A stretch of 64,000 bases of DNA from Lysobacter sp. (GTDB lineage: Bacteria; Pseudomonadota; Gammaproteobacteria; Xanthomonadales; Xanthomonadaceae), in the NCBI GenBank assembly GCA_008015835.1, contig SSGH01000007.1, positions 248,001-312,000 of the forward strand, in the 5' to 3' direction. This document shows, piece by piece, positions 56,169 to 64,000 of the stretch. The first letter of the stretch is position 1. The number at the start of each line of letters is the position of its first letter. Below the pieces are notes generated by a model. It did not search any database, had not been told where the DNA came from, and saw only the letters and a program-made list of their open reading frames with translations. The translations under genes and the position numbers were made by a program.

Positions 56169-57431
56169 ATGAATACGAACGCCGACCTGCTCAAGGAGCT
56201 TCGCATCGACCGCAACGCCGTCGCGCAGGACCCCGGCCCATCGCGGCGCGGCCTGTGGATCGGCATCGGCGCGACGGTGGGCATCGTCGCCCTCGGCGCG
56301 ATCGGTTGGGCGCTGTTCGCCGGCGAAAAAGGCGTTCCGGTGAAAACCGCGCCGGTGGCGGCGATGGCCACCACCGCCAACGGCAGCGCGTCGGTGCTGG
56401 ACGCCACCGGCTACGTCGTCGCGCGCCGCACCGCCACGGTATCGGCCAAAGTCACCGGCAAAGTGCGCGAAGTGCTGATCGAAGAAGGCATGCGCGTGGA
56501 AGCCGGGCAAGTGATGGCCACGCTCGATCCGATCGACGCCGACAGCGCCCGCGCGCTCGCGCAGTCGCAGTTGGAAGCGTCGCGCAGCCAAGTCGGCAGC
56601 GTGCAGGCGCAACTGAAGGAAGCCGAGGCCAACGCCGCGCGCCTCGGCCAATTGGTCGGACAAAAGCTGGTCTCCCGCCAGCAGTACGAACAAGCCGTCG
56701 CCACGCGCGATTCGCTGCGCGCGCAGTTGGCCACCGCGCAGCGCAACGCGCAGGTCGCGCAGGATTCGCTGCGCATCGCCGACAACGGCGTCGACAACAC
56801 CATCGTGCGCGCGCCCTTCGCCGGCATCATCATCGCCAAGTCCGCGCAGCCGGGCGAAATCATCTCGCCGGCGGCGGCCGGCGGCGGCTTCACCCGCACC
56901 GGCATCGGCACCATCGTCGACATGGATTCGCTGGAAGTGGAAGTCGACGTGAACGAGGCCTACATCGGCAAAGTGCAGCCGAAGATGTCGGTCGAAGCCA
57001 CGCTCAACGCCTACCCGGACTGGAAAATTCCCGCGGAAGTGATCGCCATCATTCCCACCGCCGATCGCAGCAAGGCCACGGTCAAAGTGCGCATCGCGCT
57101 GAAGCAGCGCGACGGCCGCATCGTCCCGGACATGGGCGTGCGCGTGAGCTTCCTCGACAACATCAAGCCCGACGCGAACGCCGCGCCCAGGCCGGTCGGC
57201 GCGTTGGTGCCCGGCGACGCGGTGACGCAGCGCCCGGTCGACGGCAAAGACGCGGATGTCGTGTTCGTCGTCGACGCGGGCAAAGCCGCGCTGACGCCGG
57301 TGAAACTCGGCGAACTGCGCGGCGAGCAGCGCGTCGTGCTGTCCGGCGTGTCGCCCGGCGAAAGCGTGGTCGTCGCGCCGCCGGACGACTTGAAGGACGG
57401 CGCCGCCGTCGTCGAAAAAACCGAAGACTGA
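56169..57431 (+). CDS. Periplasmic adaptor subunit (MacA/HlyD type)
   Basis: 420 residues from the ATG at 56169 with GGAAG before it; an ATG at 56154 is possible. One N-terminal membrane helix (about 33-55), a lipoyl half (ATVSAKVTGKVREVLIEEGMRVEAGQVMA), a helical hairpin (about 140-215, LEASRSQVGSVQAQLKEAEANAARL), a second lipoyl half (NTIVRAPFAGIIIAK), and barrel and membrane-proximal parts. It is the MacA part of the exporter encoded by the next three genes. Confidence 0.92.
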   Translation: MNTNADLLKELRIDRNAVAQDPGPSRRGLWIGIGATVGIVALGAIGWALFAGEKGVPVKTAPVAAMATTANGSASVLDATGYVVARRTATVSAKVTGKVREVLIEEGMRVEAGQVMATLDPIDADSARALAQSQLEASRSQVGSVQAQLKEAEANAARLGQLVGQKLVSRQQYEQAVATRDSLRAQLATAQRNAQVAQDSLRIADNGVDNTIVRAPFAGIIIAKSAQPGEIISPAAAGGGFTRTGIGTIVDMDSLEVEVDVNEAYIGKVQPKMSVEATLNAYPDWKIPAEVIAIIPTADRSKATVKVRIALKQRDGRIVPDMGVRVSFLDNIKPDANAAPRPVGALVPGDAVTQRPVDGKDADVVFVVDAGKAALTPVKLGELRGEQRVVLSGVSPGESVVVAPPDDLKDGAAVVEKTED

Positions 57432-57642
57432 CGCCGCCGCATGAGCCTCGCACGGGACATGGACGTTTCGCCTCGCGGCCCGCAGCGCGCGATGTCGCGA
57501 ACGCACGCACTCTGCACGCTCTCGATCGCCGTCGCATCGCGCGCGAACCCTTCGCACGTACGCGCCGCCGTTTCCAACCCCGCCCGCTCCAATCTCGCCC
57601 GCCTCTCGGCCCCACCCCGCCATCCCCTGTGAGAACTCGCCC

Positions 57643-58338
57643 ATGTCCGCATTGATCAACATTCGCGACGTCACCAAGCGCTACACCCGCGGTAAGCAGC
57701 AGGTCGAAGTGCTGCACGGCATCAACTTGGAAATTCCCAAGGGCGATTTCGTCGCGCTGATGGGGCCCTCCGGTTCGGGCAAGACCACGCTGCTCAATCT
57801 GATCGGCGGCTTGGATCAACCGACGTCGGGCGAAATCAGCATCGACGGCCAGCGCATCGACAGCTTCAGCGCCGGCAAGCTCGCCAAATGGCGGGCCGCC
57901 AACGTCGGTTTCGTGTTCCAGTTCTACAACCTGATGCCGGTGCTCACCGCGCAGGCCAACGTCGAGCTGCCGCTGCTGCTGACCAATCTCGGCGCCGCGC
58001 AGCGCAAGCGCAACGCCGAAGTCGCGCTGCAGGTCGTCGGCCTAGCCGACCGCGCCAAGCATAAGCCGCGCGAACTGTCCGGCGGTCAGGAACAGCGCGT
58101 CGCGATCGCGCGCGCCATCGTCTCCGACCCGTCGCTGCTGGTGTGCGACGAACCCACCGGCGACCTCGACCGCAAAACCGCGGACGAAATCCTGACCCTG
58201 CTGCAGACGCTCAATCGCGAACACGGCAAGACCATCGTCATGGTCACCCACGACCCGCTGGCCGCCGAATACGCCAAGCGCACCCTGCATCTCGACAAGG
58301 GCAAGTTGATCGAGCAATCCGAACACGCTGCGGCGTGA
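57643..58338 (+). CDS. ABC transporter ATP-binding protein (MacB/LolD type)
   Basis: 231 residues. Walker [11 protein letters not shown]-loop [14 protein letters not shown], signature [15 protein letters not shown], Walker [14 protein letters not shown]-loop [11 protein letters not shown]. The signature keeps GGQ but has E where many have Q. The gene is 211 nt after the adaptor; the gap has no convincing gene. It serves two separate permeases. Confidence 0.93.
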   Translation: MSALINIRDVTKRYTRGKQQVEVLHGINLEIPKGDFVALMGPSGSGKTTLLNLIGGLDQPTSGEISIDGQRIDSFSAGKLAKWRAANVGFVFQFYNLMPVLTAQANVELPLLLTNLGAAQRKRNAEVALQVVGLADRAKHKPRELSGGQEQRVAIARAIVSDPSLLVCDEPTGDLDRKTADEILTLLQTLNREHGKTIVMVTHDPLAAEYAKRTLHLDKGKLIEQSEHAAA

Positions 58339-58372
58339 GCGGACATCGAATCACTCGCCCCCGGAGACCGTC

Positions 58373-59530
58373 ATGACCAAGACCGGATTCGTCGTCGCCA
58401 ATCTGTTCCGCAAGAAAATCCGCACCACGCTCACCATTCTCTCGATCGTGATGGCCTTTCTGCTGTTCGGGCTGCTGCAATCGGTGAACGTGCTGTTCAA
58501 TTCCGGCGCCGATTTCCTCGGCACCGCGCGCCTCATCACCCAGAATCGCCTGTCGTTCACCCAATCGTTGCCGATGCGCATGATGCCCGAGATCGAGCGT
58601 CTGCCCGGCGTCGCCGCGGTCACGCCCTCGCAGTGGTTCGGCGGCGTGTGGCAGGAGAACACGCAGCTCATCGCGCTCGCGGTGGATCCGATGCGCTTCC
58701 ATCAGGTGTACCCGGAATGGCAGATGTCCGAGGCGCAGTGGAAGCAATTCGCCGACACCCGCACCGCGATGGTGGCCGGCCGCTTGCTGGCCGAGCAATA
58801 CGGTTGGAAGGTGGGGCAGAAGATTCCGATCAGCTCGAACATCTTCCCGATGAAGAACGGCAGCAAGGACTGGACTTTCGACTTGGTCGGCATCGTCGAC
58901 GGCAAGGACGAAGAGTGGAAGCGCCAGGCCAATCAGGTCTGGATCAACCACGCCTACTTCATCGAAGAGAACCAATTCGGCGCGAACGGCGCCGGCATCT
59001 ATCTGATCAAGCTGAAGAAGGCCGACGACGCCAAGAAGGTGGCGCAAACCATCGACGCGATGTTCGAGAACTCGGCGGACGAAACCAAGACCCAGACCGA
59101 AAAGGATTGGAATCTCGGCTTCGCCAAGCAAATCGGCGACATCGGCCTGATCGTGCGTTGGATCATGTTCCCGGTGTTCTTCACCCTGCTGCTGGTGGTG
59201 GGCAACACGATGGCGCAAAGCATCCGCGAACGCGTGCCGGAATTGGCCGTGCTCAAAACGCTCGGGTTCTCGGACGGTAGCGTGCTCGGCTTCGTGATGG
59301 CCGAAACCATCGCGCTGTGCGCGATCGGCGGCTTGATCGGCATGTCGCTGGCCACGGCGATCGGTTTGTTCATCCAACAGAAAGCGGGCGCGCAATTCCC
59401 GCTCAACGTCGATTGGAGCGTGTGGGTCGCGGGCGTGATCGCGATCCTAGTGCTGAGCGTCGCGGTGGGCTTGATGCCCGCGCTGCGCGCCAAACGCCTG
59501 AAGATCGTCGACGCGCTCGCCGGCCGCTGA
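58373..59530 (+). CDS. ABC transporter permease, MacB/FtsX family
   Basis: 385 residues. An N-terminal helix (TILSIVMAFLLFGLLQSVNVLF), a periplasmic domain, and three C-terminal FtsX helices (IVRWIMFPVFFTLLLVVGNTMA and two more) with the loop IRERVPELAVLKTLGFSDGSVLG. It starts 34 nt after the ATPase with CCGGAG upstream. It pairs with the following permease. Confidence 0.92.
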   Translation: MTKTGFVVANLFRKKIRTTLTILSIVMAFLLFGLLQSVNVLFNSGADFLGTARLITQNRLSFTQSLPMRMMPEIERLPGVAAVTPSQWFGGVWQENTQLIALAVDPMRFHQVYPEWQMSEAQWKQFADTRTAMVAGRLLAEQYGWKVGQKIPISSNIFPMKNGSKDWTFDLVGIVDGKDEEWKRQANQVWINHAYFIEENQFGANGAGIYLIKLKKADDAKKVAQTIDAMFENSADETKTQTEKDWNLGFAKQIGDIGLIVRWIMFPVFFTLLLVVGNTMAQSIRERVPELAVLKTLGFSDGSVLGFVMAETIALCAIGGLIGMSLATAIGLFIQQKAGAQFPLNVDWSVWVAGVIAILVLSVAVGLMPALRAKRLKIVDALAGR

Positions 59531-59553
59531 TCGCCTTTTCGGAGACTCCGCAC

Positions 59554-60732
59554 ATGTTCTCGCAAATTTTCGCCATCACCGGCGTCAACCTGAAAAGCAT
59601 CCCGCAACGTTGGGGCTCCGCGCTGATCATCGTCGTCGGCTTGGCCGGCGTGGTGGCGGTGTTCACCGCCTTGCTCGCGATGCGGGAAGGCTTCAGCTCC
59701 ACCTTGGCCGCGAGCGGCCGCAAGGACGTCGCGATCGTCATGCGCGGCGGTTCCGGCGCCGAACTCAACTCCGGCTTGAGCCGCGACGAAGCCAATCTGA
59801 TCAAACTCGCGCCCAATCTGCGCACGGGCAAGGACGGCAAGCCGTTGGCCTCGGGCGAAATCGTCGTGATTTCCGAGTTGTTCAAGAAAGGCGAAACCCG
59901 CAACGGCTCGAACATCACCGTCCGCGGCGTGGAAGCGCCGGGCTTCGAACTGCGGCCGAATCTGCGCATCGTGGAAGGCCGCAAATTCAGCCCGGGCTTG
60001 CGCGAATTGCTGGTCGGACGCGGCGTCACCAAGCAGTTCGAAGGCGTGGAAGTCGGCAAGACCCTGCGCATGCGCGGTTCGGAGTGGACGGTCGTCGGCG
60101 TGTTCGAGTCCGGCGACGCCTACGAAAGCGAATTGTGGGCCGACGCCGAAACCGCGCAGAACAGCTTCGGCCGCAACGGGTACAGCACGGTGCTGGCCGG
60201 CGTGACCGACGAGAAGGGCGTCGCCGCGCTGCAAGCGACGCTGAAAGCCGACCCGCGCCTCAACACCGACGTGGTGACGCAACAGCAATATTTCAGCGAC
60301 CAGACCAAGCAGTTCCGGGTCACGATCGGCGTCCTCGCCGCGTTCATCACCGGCGTGATGGCGCTCGGCGCGATCTTCGCCGCGCTCAACACCATGTACG
60401 CCGCGGTGGCGACGCGTTCGAAGGAAATCGCGACTCTGCGCGCGCTGGGTTTCGGCGGATTCCCGGTGCTGGTGTCGGTGATGATCGAAGCCCTGGTGCT
60501 GTCGCTGATCGGCGGACTGTTCGGCGCGATCATCGCGTACGTGCTGTTCGACAACCTGTCGGTGTCCACGCTCGGCGCGAACTTCACGCAAGTGGTCTTC
60601 GCGTTCAAGGTCACGCCGATGCTGGTGGCGGTGGGCTTGGCGATCGCCGTGACCGTCGGTTTCATCGGCGGGTTGTTGCCGTCGATCCGCGCCGCGCGCA
60701 TGCCGGTGACTACGGCGCTGCGCGCGGGGTAA
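59554..60732 (+). CDS. ABC transporter permease, MacB/FtsX family (second permease)
   Basis: 392 residues from MFSQIFAITGVNLKSIPQRW; GGAG upstream. The layout matches the previous gene: helix (SALIIVVGLAGVVAVFTALLA), periplasmic domain, FtsX helices (VTIGVLAAFITGVMALGAIFAAL) and coupling loop ATRSKEIATLRALGFGGFPVL. It is 23 nt after its partner, and a strong terminator follows. Both this system and that at 1-4055 split MacB into an ATPase plus two permeases. Confidence 0.92.
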   Translation: MFSQIFAITGVNLKSIPQRWGSALIIVVGLAGVVAVFTALLAMREGFSSTLAASGRKDVAIVMRGGSGAELNSGLSRDEANLIKLAPNLRTGKDGKPLASGEIVVISELFKKGETRNGSNITVRGVEAPGFELRPNLRIVEGRKFSPGLRELLVGRGVTKQFEGVEVGKTLRMRGSEWTVVGVFESGDAYESELWADAETAQNSFGRNGYSTVLAGVTDEKGVAALQATLKADPRLNTDVVTQQQYFSDQTKQFRVTIGVLAAFITGVMALGAIFAALNTMYAAVATRSKEIATLRALGFGGFPVLVSVMIEALVLSLIGGLFGAIIAYVLFDNLSVSTLGANFTQVVFAFKVTPMLVAVGLAIAVTVGFIGGLLPSIRAARMPVTTALRAG

Positions 60733-61166
60733 GCCGCCGCGCTGGTCCGACGCCCGATCGGCGTCGGACCGGAGCCGAAACGCTCCAGACGATGCGTCGA
60801 AACGCGAAACGCCCGGCATACGCCGGGCGTTTCGTTTTGGGCGCGATCTGCATCGCGAAGGTCGTGCGCGCATGGCATGAATCTCGCGCATCTCATCAAC
60901 AACGCGAATAGGGCGCGCCTAGACGCACCGCTCATCGAAGCGCGCGCGAGCCGATCGCCACCGTCGCTCCCGCAACGGCATGCATCGGCGATACGCTCGC
61001 GCCCCATTCGCTGTCGGATTAGGCGCGTGATCGAGCCGAGAGAGGCATGGTTGGGCTCGTGCATGGAGCAGAAGAGCGGTGAGCTTCGGTGCGGGCCGCA
61101 CATTCCGAACAGGGCGGGCCTTGGCGAGTGCCGCGAATTTCGAAAAGCGGTGCGCCCAGGCGCACC
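60733..61166. other. 434-nt intergenic stretch with terminator and a degenerate repeat pair
   Basis: It holds the terminator at 60806-60838 and two eroded copies of the GTAGGGTG(G/C)GCC palindrome in opposite orientation (60908-60929 and 61149-61170). No gene is convincing. Confidence 0.6.
60806..60838 (+). terminator. Rho-independent terminator of the second MacA/MacB-like operon
   Basis: A 12-bp stem GAAACGCCCGGC / GCCGGGCGTTTC with an ATAC loop is followed by GTTTT. It lies 74 nt after the stop at 60732. Confidence 0.85.
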
Positions 61167-61170
61167 CTAT
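60908..61170. repeat. Eroded inverted pair of the GTAGGGTGGGCC repeat family
   Basis: The left copy ATAGGGCGCGCC...GCACC (60908-60929) and the right copy GGTGCGCC...CACCCTAT (61149-61170) face each other 219 nt apart. The right copy supplies the TAG stop codon of the RarD-like gene (61167-61169). Confidence 0.6.
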
Positions 61171-62075
61171 GAGGAGATCTGAATGGCTTTGCGCCGCGCG
61201 CGCCAGAGCCCTTCGCCCGCGAAGAGCGCCAAGGCCGCCCAAATGCAGGCGAAACCGATCGCGCGATTGGTATCGAACGGCTCGCGGAACACCCACACGC
61301 CGCTCAAGAATTGCAGGGTCGGCGCGATGTATTGCATCAGCCCGATGGTAGACAACGGCACACGCCGCACGGCATAGGAGAACGCGATCAACGGGATCGC
61401 GGTGACCGCACCGCCGACGATCAGCAACGCCAACAACCCCGCGCTCCAATCGGCGCCGACGAAACCGCCCTGCCCGTGCGCCTGCGCCCACGCCAGATAC
61501 GCGAGCGCCGGCAGCAGCAGATAGGCGTTCTCCACGCCCAGTCCGGTGACGGAGTCCACCGCCGCCAGTTTGCGGATCAATCCATAGATGCCGAAGCTGA
61601 TCGCCAGCGACAGCGCGATCCACGGAAAACTGCCGTAGTTGAAGGTCAGCCACAGCACGCCGGCCGCGGCGATCGCGACCGAAACCCACTGCGTCGCGGT
61701 CAAGCGCTCGCGCAAGAACACCGTGCCCAGCACGACGTTGAGCAACGGGTTGATGAAATAGCCGAGGCTGCTTTCGACCACATGCCCGGCGTTCACCGCC
61801 CAAATGTAGAGGCCCCAATTCGCGCCGATGCAGACGGCGCTGAGCGCGAGCATCTTCGCCAAGCGCGGCTGCGCCATCACGGCGGCGAACCACGCGCGGC
61901 CCTGCGTCCAAAACAGCCACGCGGCGACCAGCGCGGCGCTCCACAGCACGCGGTGCGCGACGATCTGCAGCGACGGCACCGCTTTGAGGAAGTGCCAGTA
62001 CAGCGGCATCGCGCCCCAGATCAGGAACGCGCTGGCGGCGACCCACAGGCCTTTGCGCGACTCGGGCATGCTCAT
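61167..62075 (-). CDS. rarD: EamA family transporter, RarD-like
   Basis: About 302 residues from MSMPESRKGLWVAASAFLIW at 62075; another ATG lies at 62111. Ten membrane helices with RarD marks: LIWGAMPLYWHFLKAVPSLQIVAHRVLWSA near the start, GANWGLYIWAVNAGHVVESSLGYFINPLLNV in the middle, LMQYIAPTLQFLSGVWVFREPF near the end. RarD is linked to chloramphenicol-sensitivity effects in E. coli; the natural substrate is uncertain. Its TAG stop lies inside the repeat at 61149-61170. Confidence 0.9.
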   Translation of the reverse strand: MSMPESRKGLWVAASAFLIWGAMPLYWHFLKAVPSLQIVAHRVLWSAALVAAWLFWTQGRAWFAAVMAQPRLAKMLALSAVCIGANWGLYIWAVNAGHVVESSLGYFINPLLNVVLGTVFLRERLTATQWVSVAIAAAGVLWLTFNYGSFPWIALSLAISFGIYGLIRKLAAVDSVTGLGVENAYLLLPALAYLAWAQAHGQGGFVGADWSAGLLALLIVGGAVTAIPLIAFSYAVRRVPLSTIGLMQYIAPTLQFLSGVWVFREPFDTNRAIGFACIWAALALFAGEGLWRARRKAIQISS

Positions 62076-62162
62076 GACCGCATGCTCATGACTGCACGCG
62101 TATGGCCGCACGCGCGCGAACGCAGCGCGACGAATCGTCGATCGGCAGCATCGTCTCGCGCC

Positions 62163-63110
62163 TCATGCGGTCTTCGCCGAGGCATCGGCGACCGGCGCCG
62201 ACGGCGCGGCTTTCGCGCGGGCCAAGGTGATGATCGCCACGCCGACCAAAATCACCGCCATCGCGCCGATATCGTGCGCACTCACCTGTTCATCGGCCAG
62301 CCACACGCCCAGCAGCACCGCGACCGGCGGGTTCACATAGGCGTAGCTCGACGCCAACGCCGGACGCACGTGATTCAGCAGCCACAGATACGCGCTGAAC
62401 GCGACGATGGAGCCGAACACCGCGAGGTACAGCAAGGCGGCGGTGCCGAGCGGCGTCGGCGCCGTGGGCAAGCGCTCGCCGAGCGCGAATCCGAGCGGGA
62501 TCAGCATCGCGCCGCCGCACATCATTTGCCCCGCCGCGGTCATCAGCGGCGACGGCAGATCGCGCCCGCGCGACCACACCGAACCGAACGCCCAGGCGAT
62601 CGGCGCGATCAACAGCAGCACCAACCCCGTGGGTTGCGCCGACAGACTGCTGCCGGCGTTCAACCACAGCACGCCGAGAAAGCCGACGCCGATGCCGAGC
62701 CATTCGCGCGTGGTCGGACGACGGCCGAAGGCCCAACCGAACAAGCCCATCCACAGCGGCATCGAGGCGATCGCGATCGCCGCGAGCCCCGACGACACGG
62801 TTTTCTCCGCCAGCACCACGAAGCCGTTGCCCATCAGCATCATCGTCGCGCCCATCAGCGCGAGCGCGCGCCATTGCGCCCGCGTGGGCGCCGCCACGCC
62901 GCGCCAACGCAGCACCGCGTACATGGCGAGACCGGCGAACAGCATGCGCGCGCCGGACACGACCGACAGCGCGGGATAACCGCCTTCCAGCGCGAAACGG
63001 ATGCCGAGATACGTCGACCCCCAGATGGTGTAGAGGGACAGCAGCGCCGCGGCGACTTTGAACGCGCCGGGCGCCGCCGGTGAGGTCGGCGGCGAGGAAG
63101 TGGGGGTCAT
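62163..63110 (-). CDS. EamA family transporter, YedA-like
   Basis: 315 residues, ten membrane helices in two EamA halves. The first has SLYTIWGSTYLGIRFALEGGYPALSVVSGARMLFAG, the YedA/RhaT-like opening. The second has VAFSAYLWLLNHVRPALASSYAYVNPPVAVLLGVWLADEQ. Export of amino acids or amines is probable. It is divergent from an Lrp/AsnC regulator gene, 68 nt apart, which is the usual place for its controller. Confidence 0.88.
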   Translation of the reverse strand: MTPTSSPPTSPAAPGAFKVAAALLSLYTIWGSTYLGIRFALEGGYPALSVVSGARMLFAGLAMYAVLRWRGVAAPTRAQWRALALMGATMMLMGNGFVVLAEKTVSSGLAAIAIASMPLWMGLFGWAFGRRPTTREWLGIGVGFLGVLWLNAGSSLSAQPTGLVLLLIAPIAWAFGSVWSRGRDLPSPLMTAAGQMMCGGAMLIPLGFALGERLPTAPTPLGTAALLYLAVFGSIVAFSAYLWLLNHVRPALASSYAYVNPPVAVLLGVWLADEQVSAHDIGAMAVILVGVAIITLARAKAAPSAPVADASAKTA

Positions 63111-63164
63111 GGCTTCACGTTAACCGCTCGGGCCGGATAGCGTTTGAAAAAATATGCGCCCTCG

Positions 63165-63179
63165 CGCAAAATTTTTGCG
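63165..63179. promoter_or_regulatory. CGCAAAA-T-TTTTGCG inverted repeat in the EamA/Lrp divergent promoter
   Basis: A 15-bp palindrome with a single central base lies at the start of the Lrp-type gene; its last base is the first base of the GTG. An AT-rich palindrome here fits an Lrp/AsnC operator, which would give autoregulation plus control of the transporter. Confidence 0.55.
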
Positions 63180-63673
63180 TGCCCGCACCGCCGCTCGCCC
63201 TCGACGACTTCGATCACCGCCTCCTCGACCTGCTGCAGCAGGACGCCGGGCGCACCTTGACCGCGCTCGGCGAAGGCGTCGGCCTGTCCGCGAGCGCGGT
63301 ACAGCGGCGGATCGCGCGTTACCGCGAGCACGGCCTGCTGCGCGAAGTGGCGGTGCTCGACCCCGCCGATTTCCCGGCGGTGACGTTGGCCACGGTCTGG
63401 GTCGCGATGGAGCGCGAGTCGGCGAAGCGTCATGCCGCGTTCCGCGCGCGTATGCGCCAAGCGAGCGAAGTGCAGCAGTGCTACACGCTGACCGGCGAAT
63501 GGGATTACCTCGCGATCCTCGCCGTCACCAGCGTGGCGCATCTGCGCGAGGTCGCCGACCGCTTGTTCAGCGACGAAGGCACGATCAAACGCTACGAAAC
63601 GCGGATGGTGTTCGACGTGGTGAAGTACGGCCTGCAATTGCCGACGCGCCCCGCGGCGAGAAAGCGTCGGTAA
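63179..63673 (+). CDS. Lrp/AsnC family transcriptional regulator
   Basis: 164 residues from a GTG at 63179 (MPAPPLALDDFDHRLLDLLQQDAG); the ATG at 63080 would overlap the divergent gene. The helix-turn-helix is about 10-60 (LTALGEGVGLSASAVQRRIARYREHGLL), and the RAM domain about 70-150 (ESAKRHAAFRARMRQASEVQQCYTLTGEWDYLAILAV). It lacks a leader with a Shine-Dalgarno. It probably senses an amino acid and controls the divergent EamA transporter. Confidence 0.87.
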   Translation: MPAPPLALDDFDHRLLDLLQQDAGRTLTALGEGVGLSASAVQRRIARYREHGLLREVAVLDPADFPAVTLATVWVAMERESAKRHAAFRARMRQASEVQQCYTLTGEWDYLAILAVTSVAHLREVADRLFSDEGTIKRYETRMVFDVVKYGLQLPTRPAARKRR

Positions 63674-63692
63674 CGCCGGCAATGCCCGTGCC

Positions 63693-63715
63693 GTAGAGCG
63701 GAGCGCAACTCCGCT
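63693..63715. repeat. Single copy of the GTAGAGCGGAG palindromic element
   Basis: CGTAGAGCGGAGCGCAACTCC plus GC follows the Lrp-type gene. It is the same unit as at 11088-11170 and 19961-20040, without the inverted partner. About 35 nt on, TCCCTCGCTACGCTCGGGGC is another short palindrome often seen in intergenic DNA. Confidence 0.6.
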
Positions 63716-63798
63716 GAGAATATTTTTTGGCGCATGGCGAAATCAAAAAACAGGTCCCTCGCTACGCTCGGGGCGACAGTGGAATCCGCACGAACGCA

Positions 63799-64000
63799 TC
63801 ACACCGCCGCTTCGCGCTCCAACAACATGCGCTTCATCGGCAAACCCCAACGATAACCGCCGAGCGAGCCGTCGCCGCGAATCACGCGATGGCACGGCAC
63901 CACGATCGCGACGCGGTTGTGCGCGCAGGCGCTGGCCACCGCGCGCGCCGCGTTCGGCGCACCGAGATCGGCGGCGAGTTCGGCGTAACTGCGGGTCTCG
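63799..64000 (-). CDS. ogt: Methylated-DNA-protein-cysteine methyltransferase (C-terminal part, cut by window edge)
   Basis: 67 codons to the stop at 63799 are visible; the 5' end lies outside. The read is ETRSYAELAADLGAPNAARAV, then the alkyl-acceptor motif PCHRVIRGDGSLGGYRWGL and MKRMLLEREAAV. PCHRV contains the acceptor Cys of O6-alkylguanine-DNA alkyltransferases. It repairs O6-methylguanine by suicide transfer. It could be a stand-alone Ogt or the end of an Ada protein; the visible part does not decide. Confidence 0.9.
   Translation of the reverse strand, partial: ETRSYAELAADLGAPNAARAVASACAHNRVAIVVPCHRVIRGDGSLGGYRWGLPMKRMLLEREAAV

Noticed and set aside
57441-57632. 63-codon frame between the second adaptor and its ATPase
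   Set aside because: No Shine-Dalgarno and no conserved feature; the adaptor-ATPase gap is more likely untranslated.

Overview
The window looks like chromosomal DNA from a high-GC gammaproteobacterium, most likely of the Lysobacteraceae (Xanthomonadaceae). This rests on the atpIBEFHAGDC order, an aceF/lpdA pair whose E3 carries its own lipoyl domain, the YajQ, DUF1415 and DUF4189 neighbours, and several families of short palindromic intergenic repeats. The genus is not proven. I found no tRNA, rRNA, CRISPR array, transposase or integrase.

Layout. 1-6833: a MacA/MacB-like exporter (adaptor, ATPase, two permeases) followed by an NtrC-type regulator and a PAS histidine kinase. 7038-11072: glmU, then a GT-C-like membrane glycosyltransferase overlapping a GtrA gene, on opposite strands. 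11253-18709: the complete F-type ATP synthase operon on the minus strand, with paired palindromes in three of its gaps. 19241-23372: an Asp/Glu racemase-family gene and the E3 and E2 components of pyruvate dehydrogenase. 23608-29259: two tandem secreted paralogues of unknown function, a DMT transporter, an OmpA-type lipoprotein, YajQ and a DUF1415 protein. 29290-31992: an orphan trio with DUF4189, VirB6/TrbL-like and VirB5/TrbJ-like proteins. 32309-36504: a HAD phosphatase, a pseudouridine synthase, an RsmC-like methyltransferase, and a divergent ECF sigma factor with a membrane partner.

36587-44721 is the most unusual part: an R-body (refractile body) locus on the minus strand. It has five RebB-family genes (four clustered, one apart), a sixth protein with a weak RebB-like C-terminal half, a translationally coupled pair of unknown proteins, and a 741-residue protein that keeps all the adenosine-deaminase catalytic residues (H20/H22, H344-C-G-E347, H489, D551). 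A Crp/Fnr-type regulator lies at one end and an ECF sigma factor at the other. An R-body operon built around a large divergent deaminase-like enzyme is the best candidate here for an undescribed system: a regulated, extendable protein ribbon associated with a nucleoside or nucleotide-directed enzyme.

45083-64000: a YbbA/YbbP-like ABC system, a small secreted cysteine peptide, a secreted amidohydrolase with a CIA30-like tail, a DesKR-like two-component system coupled to an ABC-2 exporter, a membrane protein with a winged-helix regulator, a second MacA/MacB-like exporter with two permeases, two EamA transporters (one divergent from an Lrp/AsnC regulator), and the 3' end of an O6-alkylguanine-DNA alkyltransferase gene cut by the window edge.
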